Below are positions 9,860 to 19,863 of a stretch of 64,000 nucleotides of DNA, one piece after another; position 1 is the first letter of the stretch; each line of letters opens with the position of its first letter. A program made the translations under genes and the position numbers. Below the pieces are notes generated by a model. That model was given only the letters and a program-made list of their open reading frames with translations, was not told the DNA's origin and did not search any database. Source of the DNA: Echiichthys vipera (Eukaryota > Chordata > Actinopteri > Perciformes > Trachinidae); assembly GCA_963691815.1 (NCBI GenBank), contig OY829662.1:27704232-27768231 (forward strand), written 5' to 3'.

Positions 9860-10222
9860 CAGACCTGAAGCTGTCACAAAACCTGCTCTCTCTCACTCTT
9901 TCAACTCAAAATGCAATGCTGCACTGGCATATGCAGAGTCTGCCATCAGACTGTACACTGCTGCACAGCCACGCTGAGCGACGCTCAGGAAATAAACTCA
10001 CACTACTCAAAGTGACCTACAACTGAATTGCACCTTTATCTCTTTTGCACATTAAAATCCACATAGCACATTGTAATATAGTGTTTATCTGCGATACTGT
10101 ACTTTTATTCTATTTTATTGTTGTTCATATTTTGTATTTTATATTTTATCTTATTGTTAGTACTTACGATTGCTTTGTACCGCTGCTACGATGACCTAAT
10201 TTCCCCTCTGGGATAAATAAAG

Positions 10223-10298
<76 letters not shown>
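9860..10298 (+). mobile_element. 5'-truncated LINE tail with TATC array
   Basis: A short frame ends SAIRLYTAAQPR, stop, the C-terminal signature also seen in the Rex1-like LINE (HAIRLLN) and the host LINE (SAIRLLN). A 3' UTR follows, ending GGGATAAATAAAGT, and then about 20 TATC units. It lies inside ERV-B pol, opposite to the provirus. The microsatellite is the element's own 3' tail repeat, expanded. Confidence 0.7.
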
Positions 10299-10299
<1 letters not shown>

Positions 10300-10985
10300 A
10301 TATATGTTAACTCTCTTTCCCTCACCATGCTTACAAGCTGCTGTCACTGCCATCACTTCCGCTAGCTGAGCTGACGGTTTTTCTGTCACTTCTCCTGTAC
10401 TTAGTGTCTCAAACTTTCCCTGATCTTTGATAACCACTGCCCATGCTGCGCTTAGTCCTGCGCTAATCTTTTCTGAAACAGCAGCCGTATACATACAAGT
10501 CAATGTCTGGTCGGTCCTGTGATTTTGCATGCAAGTCGGGTCTTACTTTAATGGCTTGCGCTGTCAATGGAATGCAGTCATGTGGGTTTTCCGTCATCTG
10601 GAACTGCTAAACAGCATTAACTCCTTCGTGTGTGTACGTTATGTATGCATTTAAGCCGTCCTCTACTTTCCTCAGTCGAGAGCCTGATAGAGTAAAAACG
10701 GATGATGAGATTAACGCTATTACACTATGCCAGGTCAAAATTTTGAGTGGATGCCTGGATTACCTTTTTCTCTAATTCTGATTGTGAGGTGATGTGATGA
10801 GTGATCTTGTACACCTGTCCTTCTTTAGAGTATGTGACTGCCGGGATTGTGGTTTGTTCCCAGTCCTGTAACTGAGAGGCGGTTTTTACCATGGGCCCTT
10901 AATCTTTAGCTTGACTTCCTGCTCCTAATGCTAAGCTAATATGGGGTGCTGCAGTGTCACCCATGCTGTACCACTCTGCCTGCTC
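10299..10985 (-). pseudogene. pol: ERV-B RNase H remnant
   Basis: The minus-strand frame at 10291-10530 contains LSAAWAVV, then AQLAEVMAVTAACKHGEGKR and VNIY. This is the RNase H fold, including the glutamate-bearing helix (AELxA-like) and the strand before the catalytic TDS, which has decayed to YDR. Upstream (10550-10985) broken frames continue pol at lower confidence. Reverse transcriptase with its YxDD box was not found, so most of it was lost before or with the LINE-tail insertions. Confidence 0.6.
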
Positions 10986-11335
10986 TGCAGTGAGCAGGAC
11001 TTTTGCTACTACTCCTTTCTTTGATACATATGTACTATGAACTATGGTCACTTCTGTTTTTGCACTATTTGGTCTTATTTACTTCTATTTATTCACTCCA
11101 TATTATATTATTACGAAACAAACAAAACAAGAACAACTGCACCATATCATGTGAATATGTATATGTCTATTTCTATTTCTTCCCTTTTTTTAAATTTAAC
11201 TTTATTGCTTATTTTTGCCACTTTTAATCTTATTTTGTAATATTCTGTAGCTGCTGTGACAAAAGAATTTCCCCCGTCTATGGGACATTAAAGGTTTTCT
11301 GATTCTGATTCTGATTCTGATCCTGATTCTGATAT
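10986..11335 (+). mobile_element. LINE 3' UTR with TTCTGA tail
   Basis: AT-rich plus-strand sequence ends with AATTTCCCCC, then GGGACATTAAAGG, then repeated GATTCT units. This is the usual make-up of teleost LINE 3' ends with a short tandem tail. No coding part remains. It splits ERV-B pol between the protease side and RNase H. Confidence 0.55.
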
Positions 11336-11339
11336 ATAC

Positions 11340-12060
11340 AGTCCAAAGTCAGTGTCCAAGGGGAACCTTCTTCAATTTGGGTGCAGTCATAGAGAAAACT
11401 ACAGTGGGGAACGTCAGGGACCGGTTCATATGGGTGCAATGAGTGAATCCACGGTTTCCATTGTTGATACAGTTTCAAAACATTGGTAATTGGCGGGTCT
11501 GGATCTTCTTTCAATCGAGCCCAGTAATCGTTGGCCGTTGCTGCTGATCAGGATCTTTCCCTAGGATCCATTGTCCATTGTTACATCTTGAAGTAATTGT
11601 CTCTGAACAGTCTATTTTTACCCCATTAGGGAAATGAACTTGCACCCCCTGTGGGCCACATAGGATAGATGCTTTCAATCTAATTAGGACATCTCTTCAT
11701 AGCAGTGAGATTGGGCATTGTGGCGAATATACATAGCTTTGATGAAACTGGTAACCAGCTATTTTAGTGGGGAGGAGTTCTGTGAAAGGGAGTGGCATTG
11801 GCTGTCCTCCAAATCCCACAAGGTCTATGGAATATTTGGAGAGCTGTTGACCGATGGTTGTATCAGAGTCGAATGTGTTGCTCCTGTATCGACTAAAAAG
11901 TCCACTTTTTGTTCGTTCACTTCTCCCCGTAGCAAGGAGTCAGCCTCTCCCCTTGCCCTTGACCCTGGGCACCCCTAGTATTGGTCTGGATACCAGGTGC
12001 CTTGGGGCAACTGGTTACCTGGGGCCAGTTGTGGATGCGGCTGCACATGCTGTTGTTGCT
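11340..12060 (-). pseudogene. pro: ERV-B protease and downstream pol linker
   Basis: On the minus strand around 11867-11906 the frame reads DFLVDTGATHSTLI, the catalytic loop of a retroviral aspartic protease, with D-T-G intact. Upstream it joins the gag zinc knuckle with a stop and frame changes between. Downstream (11340-11640) is an unassigned pol stretch with many prolines and tryptophans and no recognised motif. The protease flap region was not confidently read. Confidence 0.65.
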
Positions 12061-12700
12061 GCTGTGGTGGTGGTCCCCCTCTTGGTGGCCCTCTCTGGTT
12101 TTGTGGACAGTTTCGTGCCCAATGTCCATGACCTCCACACATGAAACACCCATTGTCCCTAGCCCCCGGTGATCCGCCCCTGCCCCTTCCATAACCCCCT
12201 CAAGGATTAAAGCCTCGTCCTCTTCCTCCTCTATAATGTGATTGTGGTGGGCCCCATGGTCCTGGCGGGTTCCATGGTCCCTGGGGAGGGGGTCCTGCAT
12301 AGAATTGGCCTGCAACTGGGGCAACTGGAACTGGGGCTTCCCATTGGCGCTGGCTCCTCCTGTTGTTGGTTCATTTGTGCTTGTGTCTTTGCTTTAGCTA
12401 TTTGTTTGTGGCTTGTGCCTTCCTCTCTGGCTTTTGCTAACTGTAATTTAGTCAGTTGTATTTTTAAATTCTCTATCTCTGTTTTGCTCGCAGCCTTTCT
12501 TTCATCTGCTCTACGCATGTGATGTTGAAGTGTCCTCATCCATATGTGTAATGGCTCTGTGTCTGCTCTGGGGTCCTCCTCCATCTTTGCCTGCACTTCC
12601 TTGTCTGTTCCTTTCATAACTGCAGCTTTAAACATTGATCCCTGCAGTGGATCTGACCCTGGGTTTGTTCCTGACCTTTCCTGCATCTAAATCTAATTGG
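12061..12700 (-). pseudogene. gag: ERV-B gag C-terminus (capsid end and nucleocapsid)
   Basis: The frame at 12231-12686 starts in the capsid end and passes a long charged helix (ERKAASKTEIENLKIQLTKL), likely a coiled coil. It then becomes proline- and glycine-rich. In a shifted frame at about 12110-12155 the sequence CFMCGGHGHWARNC forms a perfect C-X2-C-X4-H-X4-C zinc knuckle, the RNA-binding module of nucleocapsid. A frameshift lies between the capsid tail and the knuckle. The protease follows directly, as in gag-pro-pol. Confidence 0.75.
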
Positions 12701-13868
12701 TCTGTTGTCCCTAATCCGTATTTCTGTCCAATTAATTCTTAGTTCTGTAGGAAATGCTGCTACATTTTTAACACTGTTTCAATTATCGCTCTTTATCACT
12801 TATTTAGTTTGTACTTATTTTATTTAATCTGCTGCTTAACTGCACAGTGCGTATTGTTGTATATTGTATAAACCTACGCTTATCCACAACGTCTGTTGCA
12901 CTCTGTCACACTTAGTTATTGTTTGATTTATTTTATGTTAGCTTTATTTTATTTGATTATGTTTTTATGCTTATTGTCACTCCGATCCTTTCCCATCTTT
13001 GTATTGAAACTGTTGCACAATAATTCCCTCTGGATAAATAAAGCTTCTTGAATCTTGAATCCTAATCCTCTCACATCACCTATGGTGGGATACCGTGACT
13101 CTACTAAGGAGCTTTTCATAAAATCTAATATTTTAAAATTGACGGATATAGTCAAGCTAAAAATACTTGAAATCTTATTCAGAGCTGTAAAAAATCTTCC
13201 TACAGGTGTTCAATCTTTATTCAAATTAAGAAACAATTGCTATAATTTAAGAGGACTGCTTCGATTTAAAACAAGAAAAGCAAAAACTAACATTAGACAA
13301 AGATGCGCGTCCACGTTCGTTATTGGTGTAAAAACGTGGAATGACCTTAATGATAAACTGAAAGTAATTACAACACGACCGATATTTTAAAGAGACCTTG
13401 AAATTTGAAATAATTAATGCATATGTATAAATGTTATAGTTGGAAAAGAGAAAAATAAATAAATAAATAAAAAAGAGAAATGTTATTCATTTTGATTATT
13501 GAATCCATGGAAATGAGAAAAAGTAAACCTAATTTAAGCAAATATGAATTTTGATTTTGCAGATTTTGATTTTTGCTTTGTGAGTATGTGTGTGTGTGTG
13601 TGTGTGTGTATAATATGTTTAAATGTATATAAAGTAAGTAAATGATTTCATTTATTTAGGTATAAGTAAATATACTTCTAATCAAATATATGTTTAATCA
13701 TAAGTAAACATGTTGTGTTTAAACAGTCAGAACTGTGATGTTAGGGTGGGCTAATAAAAGCAAGTTGCTTCAGCACAAATCCTTTTTTTGGTTGAAATTG
13801 TCAAAATATTATGTCATTTTATTTAACATTTGATGTATAACCAGAAATAAAATTCATTCATTCATTCA
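12701..13868 (+). mobile_element. Two LINE 3' ends inserted in ERV-B gag
   Basis: The first (about 12720-13053) ends AATTCCCTCTGGATAAATAA and a TTGAATC tail. The second (13055-13868) has a frame, 13055-13390, with SNILKLTDIVKL and later VKTWNDL. That is the C-terminal domain common in CR1/L2-type ORF2 proteins. Its UTR holds a TG microsatellite (13585-13608) and it ends AATAAAATTCATTC repeats. Both are 5'-truncated, on the plus strand, and opposite to the provirus. Confidence 0.6.
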
Positions 13869-14800
13869 TGGTGAGCTCTATGCCTACGGTTAGACCAGCT
13901 AATTTCTGTAACCATATTCCAGCTCCGTCACTAAGTGGTGGTAGTTGTGCATTCATGTGTTCCTTGTCTGCTAAACTAAATGGTTTGTATATCGGTGGTC
14001 CTGTCCCTTTAGAGCGCACTAGAGGCATCATGTGAGATTTACCACGTGTTCTAAGCGTTACTGGTCCTTTCTTCCTTCATGTCTCGTCCAGTCTTAGTTG
14101 CTGGTCCTCTGCTTCCACATTCTGACCATAGTATCTCCTCTAACTCCCCCTCTGAGCCAGAACTCATCATACTGATTTTTAGATTTACGTGTTTGTTTTT
14201 AAATCCCTCTCTCTTTCTCCCTTGTTTGTCGCTTTACTACAGTCATAGTCAGAGTGGTCTGAGTCAGTTAAGTCAGTCTCAGGTTTGGATTTTCCTGCTT
14301 TGTGTCGCTGTCGTGTGTGTTGCTGCTCCCTCTATTTCTCCCTCTAACTCTTCTCCTAGTATTCCTGACTTCCCATGTTCCCTTTCATACTTTTTTTTTT
14401 CTCATACTGTCTCTCCGAAAGCCCCTCCTTTCTGTTGTGCCCTCTCATGCACCCTCTTCCTCATATCGCGCTCCTCTCTGACGCTGTCTCTCCTTCTCCT
14501 ACTGTTTTTCATCCTCCCACTGTCTCTCCTCTTCTGTCTACCTCAGCTGCCAGTCCGGCCATATGCAAATCTGCTCTTCGCTCCTCTCTCTTCTCCTATT
14601 CCTTCACCTCCTTCTTTCTCTTATGCCACAACCTACTCAGACCATTATTTCTGTTTGCCACTACTTCTTCACGTGCCTTGTCCTCCTCTAACTGAATTAT
14701 CTTTACCATATTCTCCGGGTCGCTTCACCCCATCTTTACACGTCTCTAAATATTCCTTCAAATCTGTCAATCTAGACTTATGCTTCTTTTTATCCTGACT
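13869..14800 (-). pseudogene. gag: ERV-B gag matrix/capsid part
   Basis: Next to the LINE insertion the minus strand reads GPPIYKPFSLADKEHM and then LPPLSDGAGIW, the start of a gammaretrovirus-type capsid. Upstream to about 14800 the sequence is purine-rich on this strand and encodes charged and proline-containing segments with several stops, fitting matrix/p12. A 239-codon plus-strand frame here (14079-14798) is the antisense of this region and is not a gene. Confidence 0.6.
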
Positions 14801-16735
14801 GTGAGTAGGCCTTCCAGAAATGGCCTGTCCTACTACTCACTGCCAGTATTCATAACAACCTAATCCTGGGCCTGTAAATTACCTTTAATATAGCACATCA
14901 TATTCCCAAAATGTGTAGTTGCATTTTCATGAGAAATATCTTAAAATTTGTTTATTTATACTGTTACTTCCTGTTTTAGGCTTGTGCTTTTATTTTTGAA
15001 AGAGTATAACCGGAAGAGAAAAAAAAGGACAACTTTACAGTTTTTAAGTGTATTGCAAACGGGTCTATCAAAAGTGCAAAAACTTAAGGAAATGTAAACC
15101 GACAAGTTTGTTTAGCACCTGGCTGATAAGGGCACAAGGTTTGTCATCATTTTTTTTTTTATGTGGTGCTTAATGCGTTATCTAAACGGGATGTCCTTGT
15201 ATTGTTCTGCATCGTTTAATACAGTTTATTTTAAGCTTTTAATTTAATCAGTAACGCTGTTTTGGAGCGATTCAGGGCATCTGTCTTTCTGAAGGAGACA
15301 ATTATTTCATTACACTGCTTGCTAGTATTTAATAAATACAGCATTATTTTTGTGTGCATTAACAATCTTTGGAAGTTAAAGCTGCTAACTGACAGTTATA
15401 ATATCATTTTTTTTAGTTAAATATGTTTGTTTATTGCACTCTATTCTGAGTTTGTAATTAAGATAAAATAGGTTTAAAGGGATACTTCATGATTGTAAAT
15501 GACAATTCATTTTCTGTAAAAGGTTAAAAACACTATTTTGATATTGTTGAACATGATATTATATAGATGGTAACATATTATTTTTGTTTTATTCCATAGC
15601 TCTTACTCTTATTGTTCATGTTGTGTTCAGAGTCTTCAAGGTGTCAAAAGATTTAATGGAGCAACTGTATCATATATTTTGCCCAAAAATAAACACTTGT
15701 GAACCATCAGTTAAAGAGTCCGACCATCAATCAGCCGGGACGCTACAGGGCCTGTCATAGTTATTTCAGCTGTTAAAGTACTATTCACAGGTATTTATTT
15801 ATTCTTTATTTACACACACTCGTTATCTGGTCAGTGGATCTAGTCCCCAGTGATCCTCCCCTCACTCAAGCTTCTACTCTACCTGGATAGAGCGGAGTGA
15901 GACGTATAAATCACTAGTTTTAATGACCAAAAGCCGAGTGTCACAGCCCTGTTATTTATGTACCCCCAGATAAGAGAAGACCAGTGGTGAGTTTTAATCG
16001 TCAGGCTTTTCTGTGATGTCTGCAACAAGCTTCTACTGACAGTGTTTCACCATCAGCGGCTCCAGACAAGGGTGTATCCACCACCACAGAAACCTACTCA
16101 CACGTTTATCTGTTTGTATTCTCTATTATCCTCGAAACCTTCCATACAACAATCCCACAAATAAACACAACTTTTAAGTATTTCTTATACTTTGGTTCCC
16201 AGAACCTTAGGTCCCAGACCTACAATTTTTCTTTGGTTCCCAGAACCTTTATGTCCCAGACCTATGGTGGCTTTCTAGGCTCACCTAGGGGCTATCCCCC
16301 TGTGGCGCTTTTAGTCCTTAATGCCTAATGTATATTCAAGGGTCTCTACAGCCTCCGGCCTTTCTGCGTTCCCTGAACGTCTTACTGAGCACCGTTTATG
16401 CGCCTAGGACCTGTCGGGATTTATGATCCCAACACTCCTTTACCTTTTACTTATACTGATTCCAAATCAGTTTACCAGGCCTTTTTTAAATCGTCAGTCC
16501 CCCGGCTAAATTTTGGATCAAATTAACCTCTAGGAAACATACTGACTTTCTCCACCAATTTAGATTATAAGCCGAATCACAGTCTTTACTTCTTAAGAAG
16601 AATAGGTGACTGCTTACCTTTCTGAGTGGTGGGCGCCCTTGTGGAGAAGTTCAGTCGGCCCCAGGAGGTTCCCAGTGACTCCGCTTGGTCACCGGTCCAA
16701 CCTCTGCAGCTCCTTTTACCTGAGCCTCCTTGTTA
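14801..16735 (-). other. ERV-B leader and unassigned AT-rich DNA
   Basis: About 1.9 kb separate gag from the primer site. The part near 16190-16250 holds two near-copies of CTTTGGTTCCCAGAACCTT. The rest is AT-rich with no recognisable frame. Some of this may be foreign sequence inserted into the leader, but no boundaries could be drawn. Confidence 0.4.
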
Positions 16736-16737
16736 GA

Positions 16738-16756
16738 ATCACGTCCGGGGTCACCA
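16738..16756 (-). promoter_or_regulatory. ERV-B primer binding site, tRNA-Trp type
   Basis: Eight bases inside the LTR end, the element-sense strand reads TGGTGACCCCGGACGTGA. This matches the complement of the tRNA-Trp 3' end except for one extra G. Annealing of this tRNA starts minus-strand DNA synthesis. Confidence 0.75.
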
Positions 16757-17528
16757 AGTTTCTCTGTAGGAATTTTACACACAATACGTTAGTCAAGTCA
16801 GAAGGACCTCACAGAGTATATATTGCGTAATTCAAATTCTACAGGAGGCTTTCTGGAGTCAGAAGAGTCGTTGGTAGTTTAGTGCGCCAGCAGGCATTTA
16901 TTAGCAGGAGAACATCGGAATGATACAGACGTCTGGAGAAATGTTCTATTCTCTATCTAGAGCATCTGTGAACACACAGTACCCGTGATCAGAGTCAAGA
17001 AGTTCTGATATCTATTCTAAAAACTCCAGCATTTATGCTTGTTACAAAGGAGTGGTTATGTATCTGCTTGTGCATGCATATGTGTATTTTTGAAACAGCC
17101 GTCAGCACGCCTTCATTTCGACACCCACGCGTAGGGGTTCCCTCTGTGTCCACAGGAGTCTTCTTCTTTATCTGTGAAGGAAACAAAACACGGACAGCAA
17201 TTCTCCTAACTCTTACGCTATCTGCCAGATTCCTTGTGTGAGAACTGACTAGTTCTTTGTCTTTGTGACCTTGACTTGTTCCTGTGCAGAGAAAGCAGAT
17301 ACAGATTGAGTCAAAAGTTTGTGTGCTTAGCTGGGAGCAGAAAAGTTTGAGCTTGAACTTAGAATCACTATCACACTTTAAATGATCATACCTAATAATC
17401 ACACTTATCACATTCTTATTAATCATTACTAATACACACGCTAACATATGATTATTAATTCTTCAATCATTGATTATCACACTCTTATTAATCATTACTA
17501 ATACACATGCTAACACATGATTATTAAT

Positions 17529-17946
17529 TAGACTAGACTTAGACTTAGACAAACTTTATTGTCATTCACACACATTTCCATGTATACAAACGAAATTCCG
17601 TTGCAAGGCTCCAGAAACCACCAAAAAATATACAATATAAAAGGTAAATATAAAATATAAAAGGAGGCAAGATATAGACATATCTACAACAAATAAAATA
17701 TAAAATAAAATAAAAAATAAAATAAAATATAAAATAAAATATAATATAAAATATAATATAGCATCTAAGTTGACAGCTGTTTGAAGTGAGTATCAGCAGC
17801 AGAATATTAAGTATAAATAATAAATAAACAGTGAACGGTGTAGTGAACAGTGAATATAAACAGAGAGTAACAGAATGGAATGAGGTAGTGCATAATGTCC
17901 AAGTAAAGTGACGCAGTGTCCAGTAAAGTGACAAGTGAGTGTGTGT

Positions 17947-17977
<31 letters not shown>

Positions 17978-19812
17978 GGGGGTTATTTGGAGTTTAAAAG
18001 TCTTATTGCGTGGGGGATGAAGCTGTTGTGGAGTCTGGATGTTCTGCTCTTGAAGCTGCTGAACCTCTTACCAGAGGGCAGCAGGGAGAACAGAACATGA
18101 TGGGGGTGAGAGGGGTCCTTGATGATGGACTCTGCCCTGGTCAGGCAGCGTCTGCGTGCAGTCTCGTCGATAGCAGGAAGAGCTGTACAGATGATACCCT
18201 CCGCTGTTCTCACCACTCTTTCTACACGTTTCCAGTCTGAGGCGTTGCAGGCCCCAGACCAGACAGAGATGCAGCTGGTTAAAATGCTCTCTATTGTCCC
18301 TTTGTAGAAGGTGGCGAGAATGGGAGGGGGAAGGAATGCTCTTCTCATCCGACGCAGAAAGTGCAGACGCTGCTGTGCTCTCTTCACGAGAGCAGAGGTG
18401 TGAAGGGACCAGGTCAAAGTGTCAGTGATCTGCACCCCCAGGAATCTGGTGCTACTGACCCGCTCCACTGCGGCGTTGTTGATGAGGAGGGGGGTGTGAC
18501 TGGGCTGTTTTTTCCTGAAGTCAACGACGATCTCTTTTGTTTTGTTGACATTCAGGATCAAATTGTTCATGTCACACCAGTCCACCAGATGTTTCACCTC
18601 CTCTCTGTAGGCCAGTTCGTCGTTGTCCCTGATGAGGCCCACCACTGTCGTGTCGTCCGCATACTTAATGATGTGGTTCGTGCTGAACCTGGCACGGCAG
18701 TCATGGGTCATCAGGGTGAAGAGCAGTGGGCTCAGGACACAGCCCTGGGGGGAGCCTGTGCTGAGGGAGATGATGCTGGAGGTGTTTCTGCCGACCCGCA
18801 CAGACTGGGGCCTGTCTGTGAGGAAATCTAGCAGCCAGTTACAAAGGGGGGTGTTGAGTCCAAGGGGGGCCAGTTTGCTCACCAGATGCTGGGGGATGAT
18901 CGTGTTAAATGCTGAGCTGAAGTCCAGAAACAGCATACGCACGTGGGTGTTATTCCTCTCCAGATGATCCAGGCTCAGGTGGAGTGTAGAGGAGATGGCG
19001 TCCTCTGTGGAGCGATTGGAGCGGTAAGCAAACTGGAGTGGGTCAAAAGAGGAGGGGAGTTTGGAGATGATGTGGTCCTTCACCAGTCTCTCGAAGCACT
19101 TCATCATGATTGGAGTCAGTGCAACAGGGCGGTAATCATTGAGGGATGAGATTGTGGGTTTTTTGGGCACAGGTATGATGGTGGCAGTCTTAAAACAGGA
19201 AGGGACGACAGCAAGTGACAGCGAGGTGTTGAATAGATCCGTAAGGACGTGAGCCAGCTGGTCAGCACAGTCTTTGAACACCCGACCCGGTATGTTATCA
19301 GGGCCCGCTGCCTTCCGGGCGTTGACTCTACTCAGTGTCCTCCGGACCTCAGCTGTCTCAAGTCTGAGTGCCTGTTCATCGGGGTGAGGTGGGGATTTCC
19401 TCGCAGGAGTGTGGTTACGAGCTTCAAACCGACCAAAGTAGAAGTTGAGCTCGTTGAGGATGTCTGTGTTGTCGTCGCAGGGTAGAGGAGCAGCTTTGTA
19501 GTCGGTGATGGTCTGGATGCCTTCCCACATGCGCCTGGTGTTTGTCGGGTCGTGGAAGAATCCCTGGATTCTCTGACCATAGGCACGTTTAGCTATTCTG
19601 ATGGCACGGTTCAGGTTGGCTCTGGCTGATCTGAGCGCCTCACCGTCCCCGGACTTGAACGCTACATTCCGTGCCCTCAGCTTAGCACGTACCTCATTGG
19701 TCATCCAGGGTTTCTGATTAGCCCGTGTGGTGACAGTCTTAGTGGCAGAGACATCCTCCATGCATTTCTGGATGTAAGCCGACACAGATTCAGCATACTC
19801 CTGGACATCGAT
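17529..19812 (-). mobile_element. Rex1-like LINE, 5'-truncated
   Basis: Read on the minus strand it lacks the endonuclease domain. It starts within the linker before reverse transcriptase and ends with a 3' UTR that includes a long G/GT tract (17939-17982), AATAAAG, and short GTCTAA repeats at 17529-17560. The insertion point is defined by the sister ERV-B LTR near 9211-9214. The endonuclease is lost by normal 5' truncation. Confidence 0.85.
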
Positions 19813-19833
19813 TGAATCATTACTAATACACAC
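17983..19833 (-). CDS. Rex1-like reverse transcriptase ORF (616 aa, 5'-truncated)
   Basis: The longest uninterrupted frame in the window. It has a basic linker (RANLNRAIRIAKRAYG), then reverse transcriptase blocks DYRPVALTPIMMK, LFLDFSSAFNTI, STGSPQGCVLSPLL and IIKYADDTTVV, with the catalytic YADD. Last comes the C-terminal module ending SFIPHAIRLLNSK. FSSAFNT is a sequence long used to recognise fish Rex1, and the C-terminus resembles the host LINE, so Rex1/Babar in the CR1-L2 group is likely. The first codons, including the ATG, come from ERV-B LTR sequence, so the start is chimeric and not the native one. No stop or frameshift interrupts the element part, which points to recent insertion. 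Confidence 0.85.
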   Translation of the reverse strand: MCISNDSIDVQEYAESVSAYIQKCMEDVSATKTVTTRANQKPWMTNEVRAKLRARNVAFKSGDGEALRSARANLNRAIRIAKRAYGQRIQGFFHDPTNTRRMWEGIQTITDYKAAPLPCDDNTDILNELNFYFGRFEARNHTPARKSPPHPDEQALRLETAEVRRTLSRVNARKAAGPDNIPGRVFKDCADQLAHVLTDLFNTSLSLAVVPSCFKTATIIPVPKKPTISSLNDYRPVALTPIMMKCFERLVKDHIISKLPSSFDPLQFAYRSNRSTEDAISSTLHLSLDHLERNNTHVRMLFLDFSSAFNTIIPQHLVSKLAPLGLNTPLCNWLLDFLTDRPQSVRVGRNTSSIISLSTGSPQGCVLSPLLFTLMTHDCRARFSTNHIIKYADDTTVVGLIRDNDELAYREEVKHLVDWCDMNNLILNVNKTKEIVVDFRKKQPSHTPLLINNAAVERVSSTRFLGVQITDTLTWSLHTSALVKRAQQRLHFLRRMRRAFLPPPILATFYKGTIESILTSCISVWSGACNASDWKRVERVVRTAEGIICTALPAIDETARRRCLTRAESIIKDPSHPHHVLFSLLPSGKRFSSFKSRTSRLHNSFIPHAIRLLNSK

Positions 19834-19863
19834 ACTAACACATGATTTTTAATTCTTCAGAAG

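Larger units (their letters stand above)
7734..19859 (-). mobile_element. ERV-B, whole provirus
   Basis: The provirus is on the minus strand. Its LTRs (7734-9268 and 16765-19859) begin TGAAGAATT and end CCTACA when read in its own sense. The 4-bp flanks are GAAG on both sides, a typical retroviral duplication. A primer site adjoins the upstream LTR and a polypurine tract adjoins the downstream one. From 5' to 3' it carries gag, protease, RNase H and integrase remnants but no env. It is interrupted by a MITE, a Rex1-like LINE and several LINE tails. It sits in the coding part of the host LINE. Confidence 0.9.
16765..19859 (-). repeat. ERV-B 5' LTR, split by a Rex1-like LINE
   Basis: The LTR sequence runs 16765-17528, is interrupted by the LINE, and resumes at about 19813-19859, ending at TTCTTCA. 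The other LTR (9190-9268) gives the uninterrupted order. At 17241-17260 this copy preserves the empty site of the MITE. The outer flank GAAG equals the four bases before 7734. Confidence 0.9.

Noticed and set aside
14079..14798. Long plus-strand open frame of 239 codons
   Set aside because: It is Ser/Leu/Pro-rich antisense of the purine-rich ERV-B gag region. Capsid motifs are on the minus strand.
18361..18967. Plus-strand open frames of 114-156 codons
   Set aside because: They are antisense to the Rex1-like reverse transcriptase frame, whose motifs are unmistakable on the minus strand.
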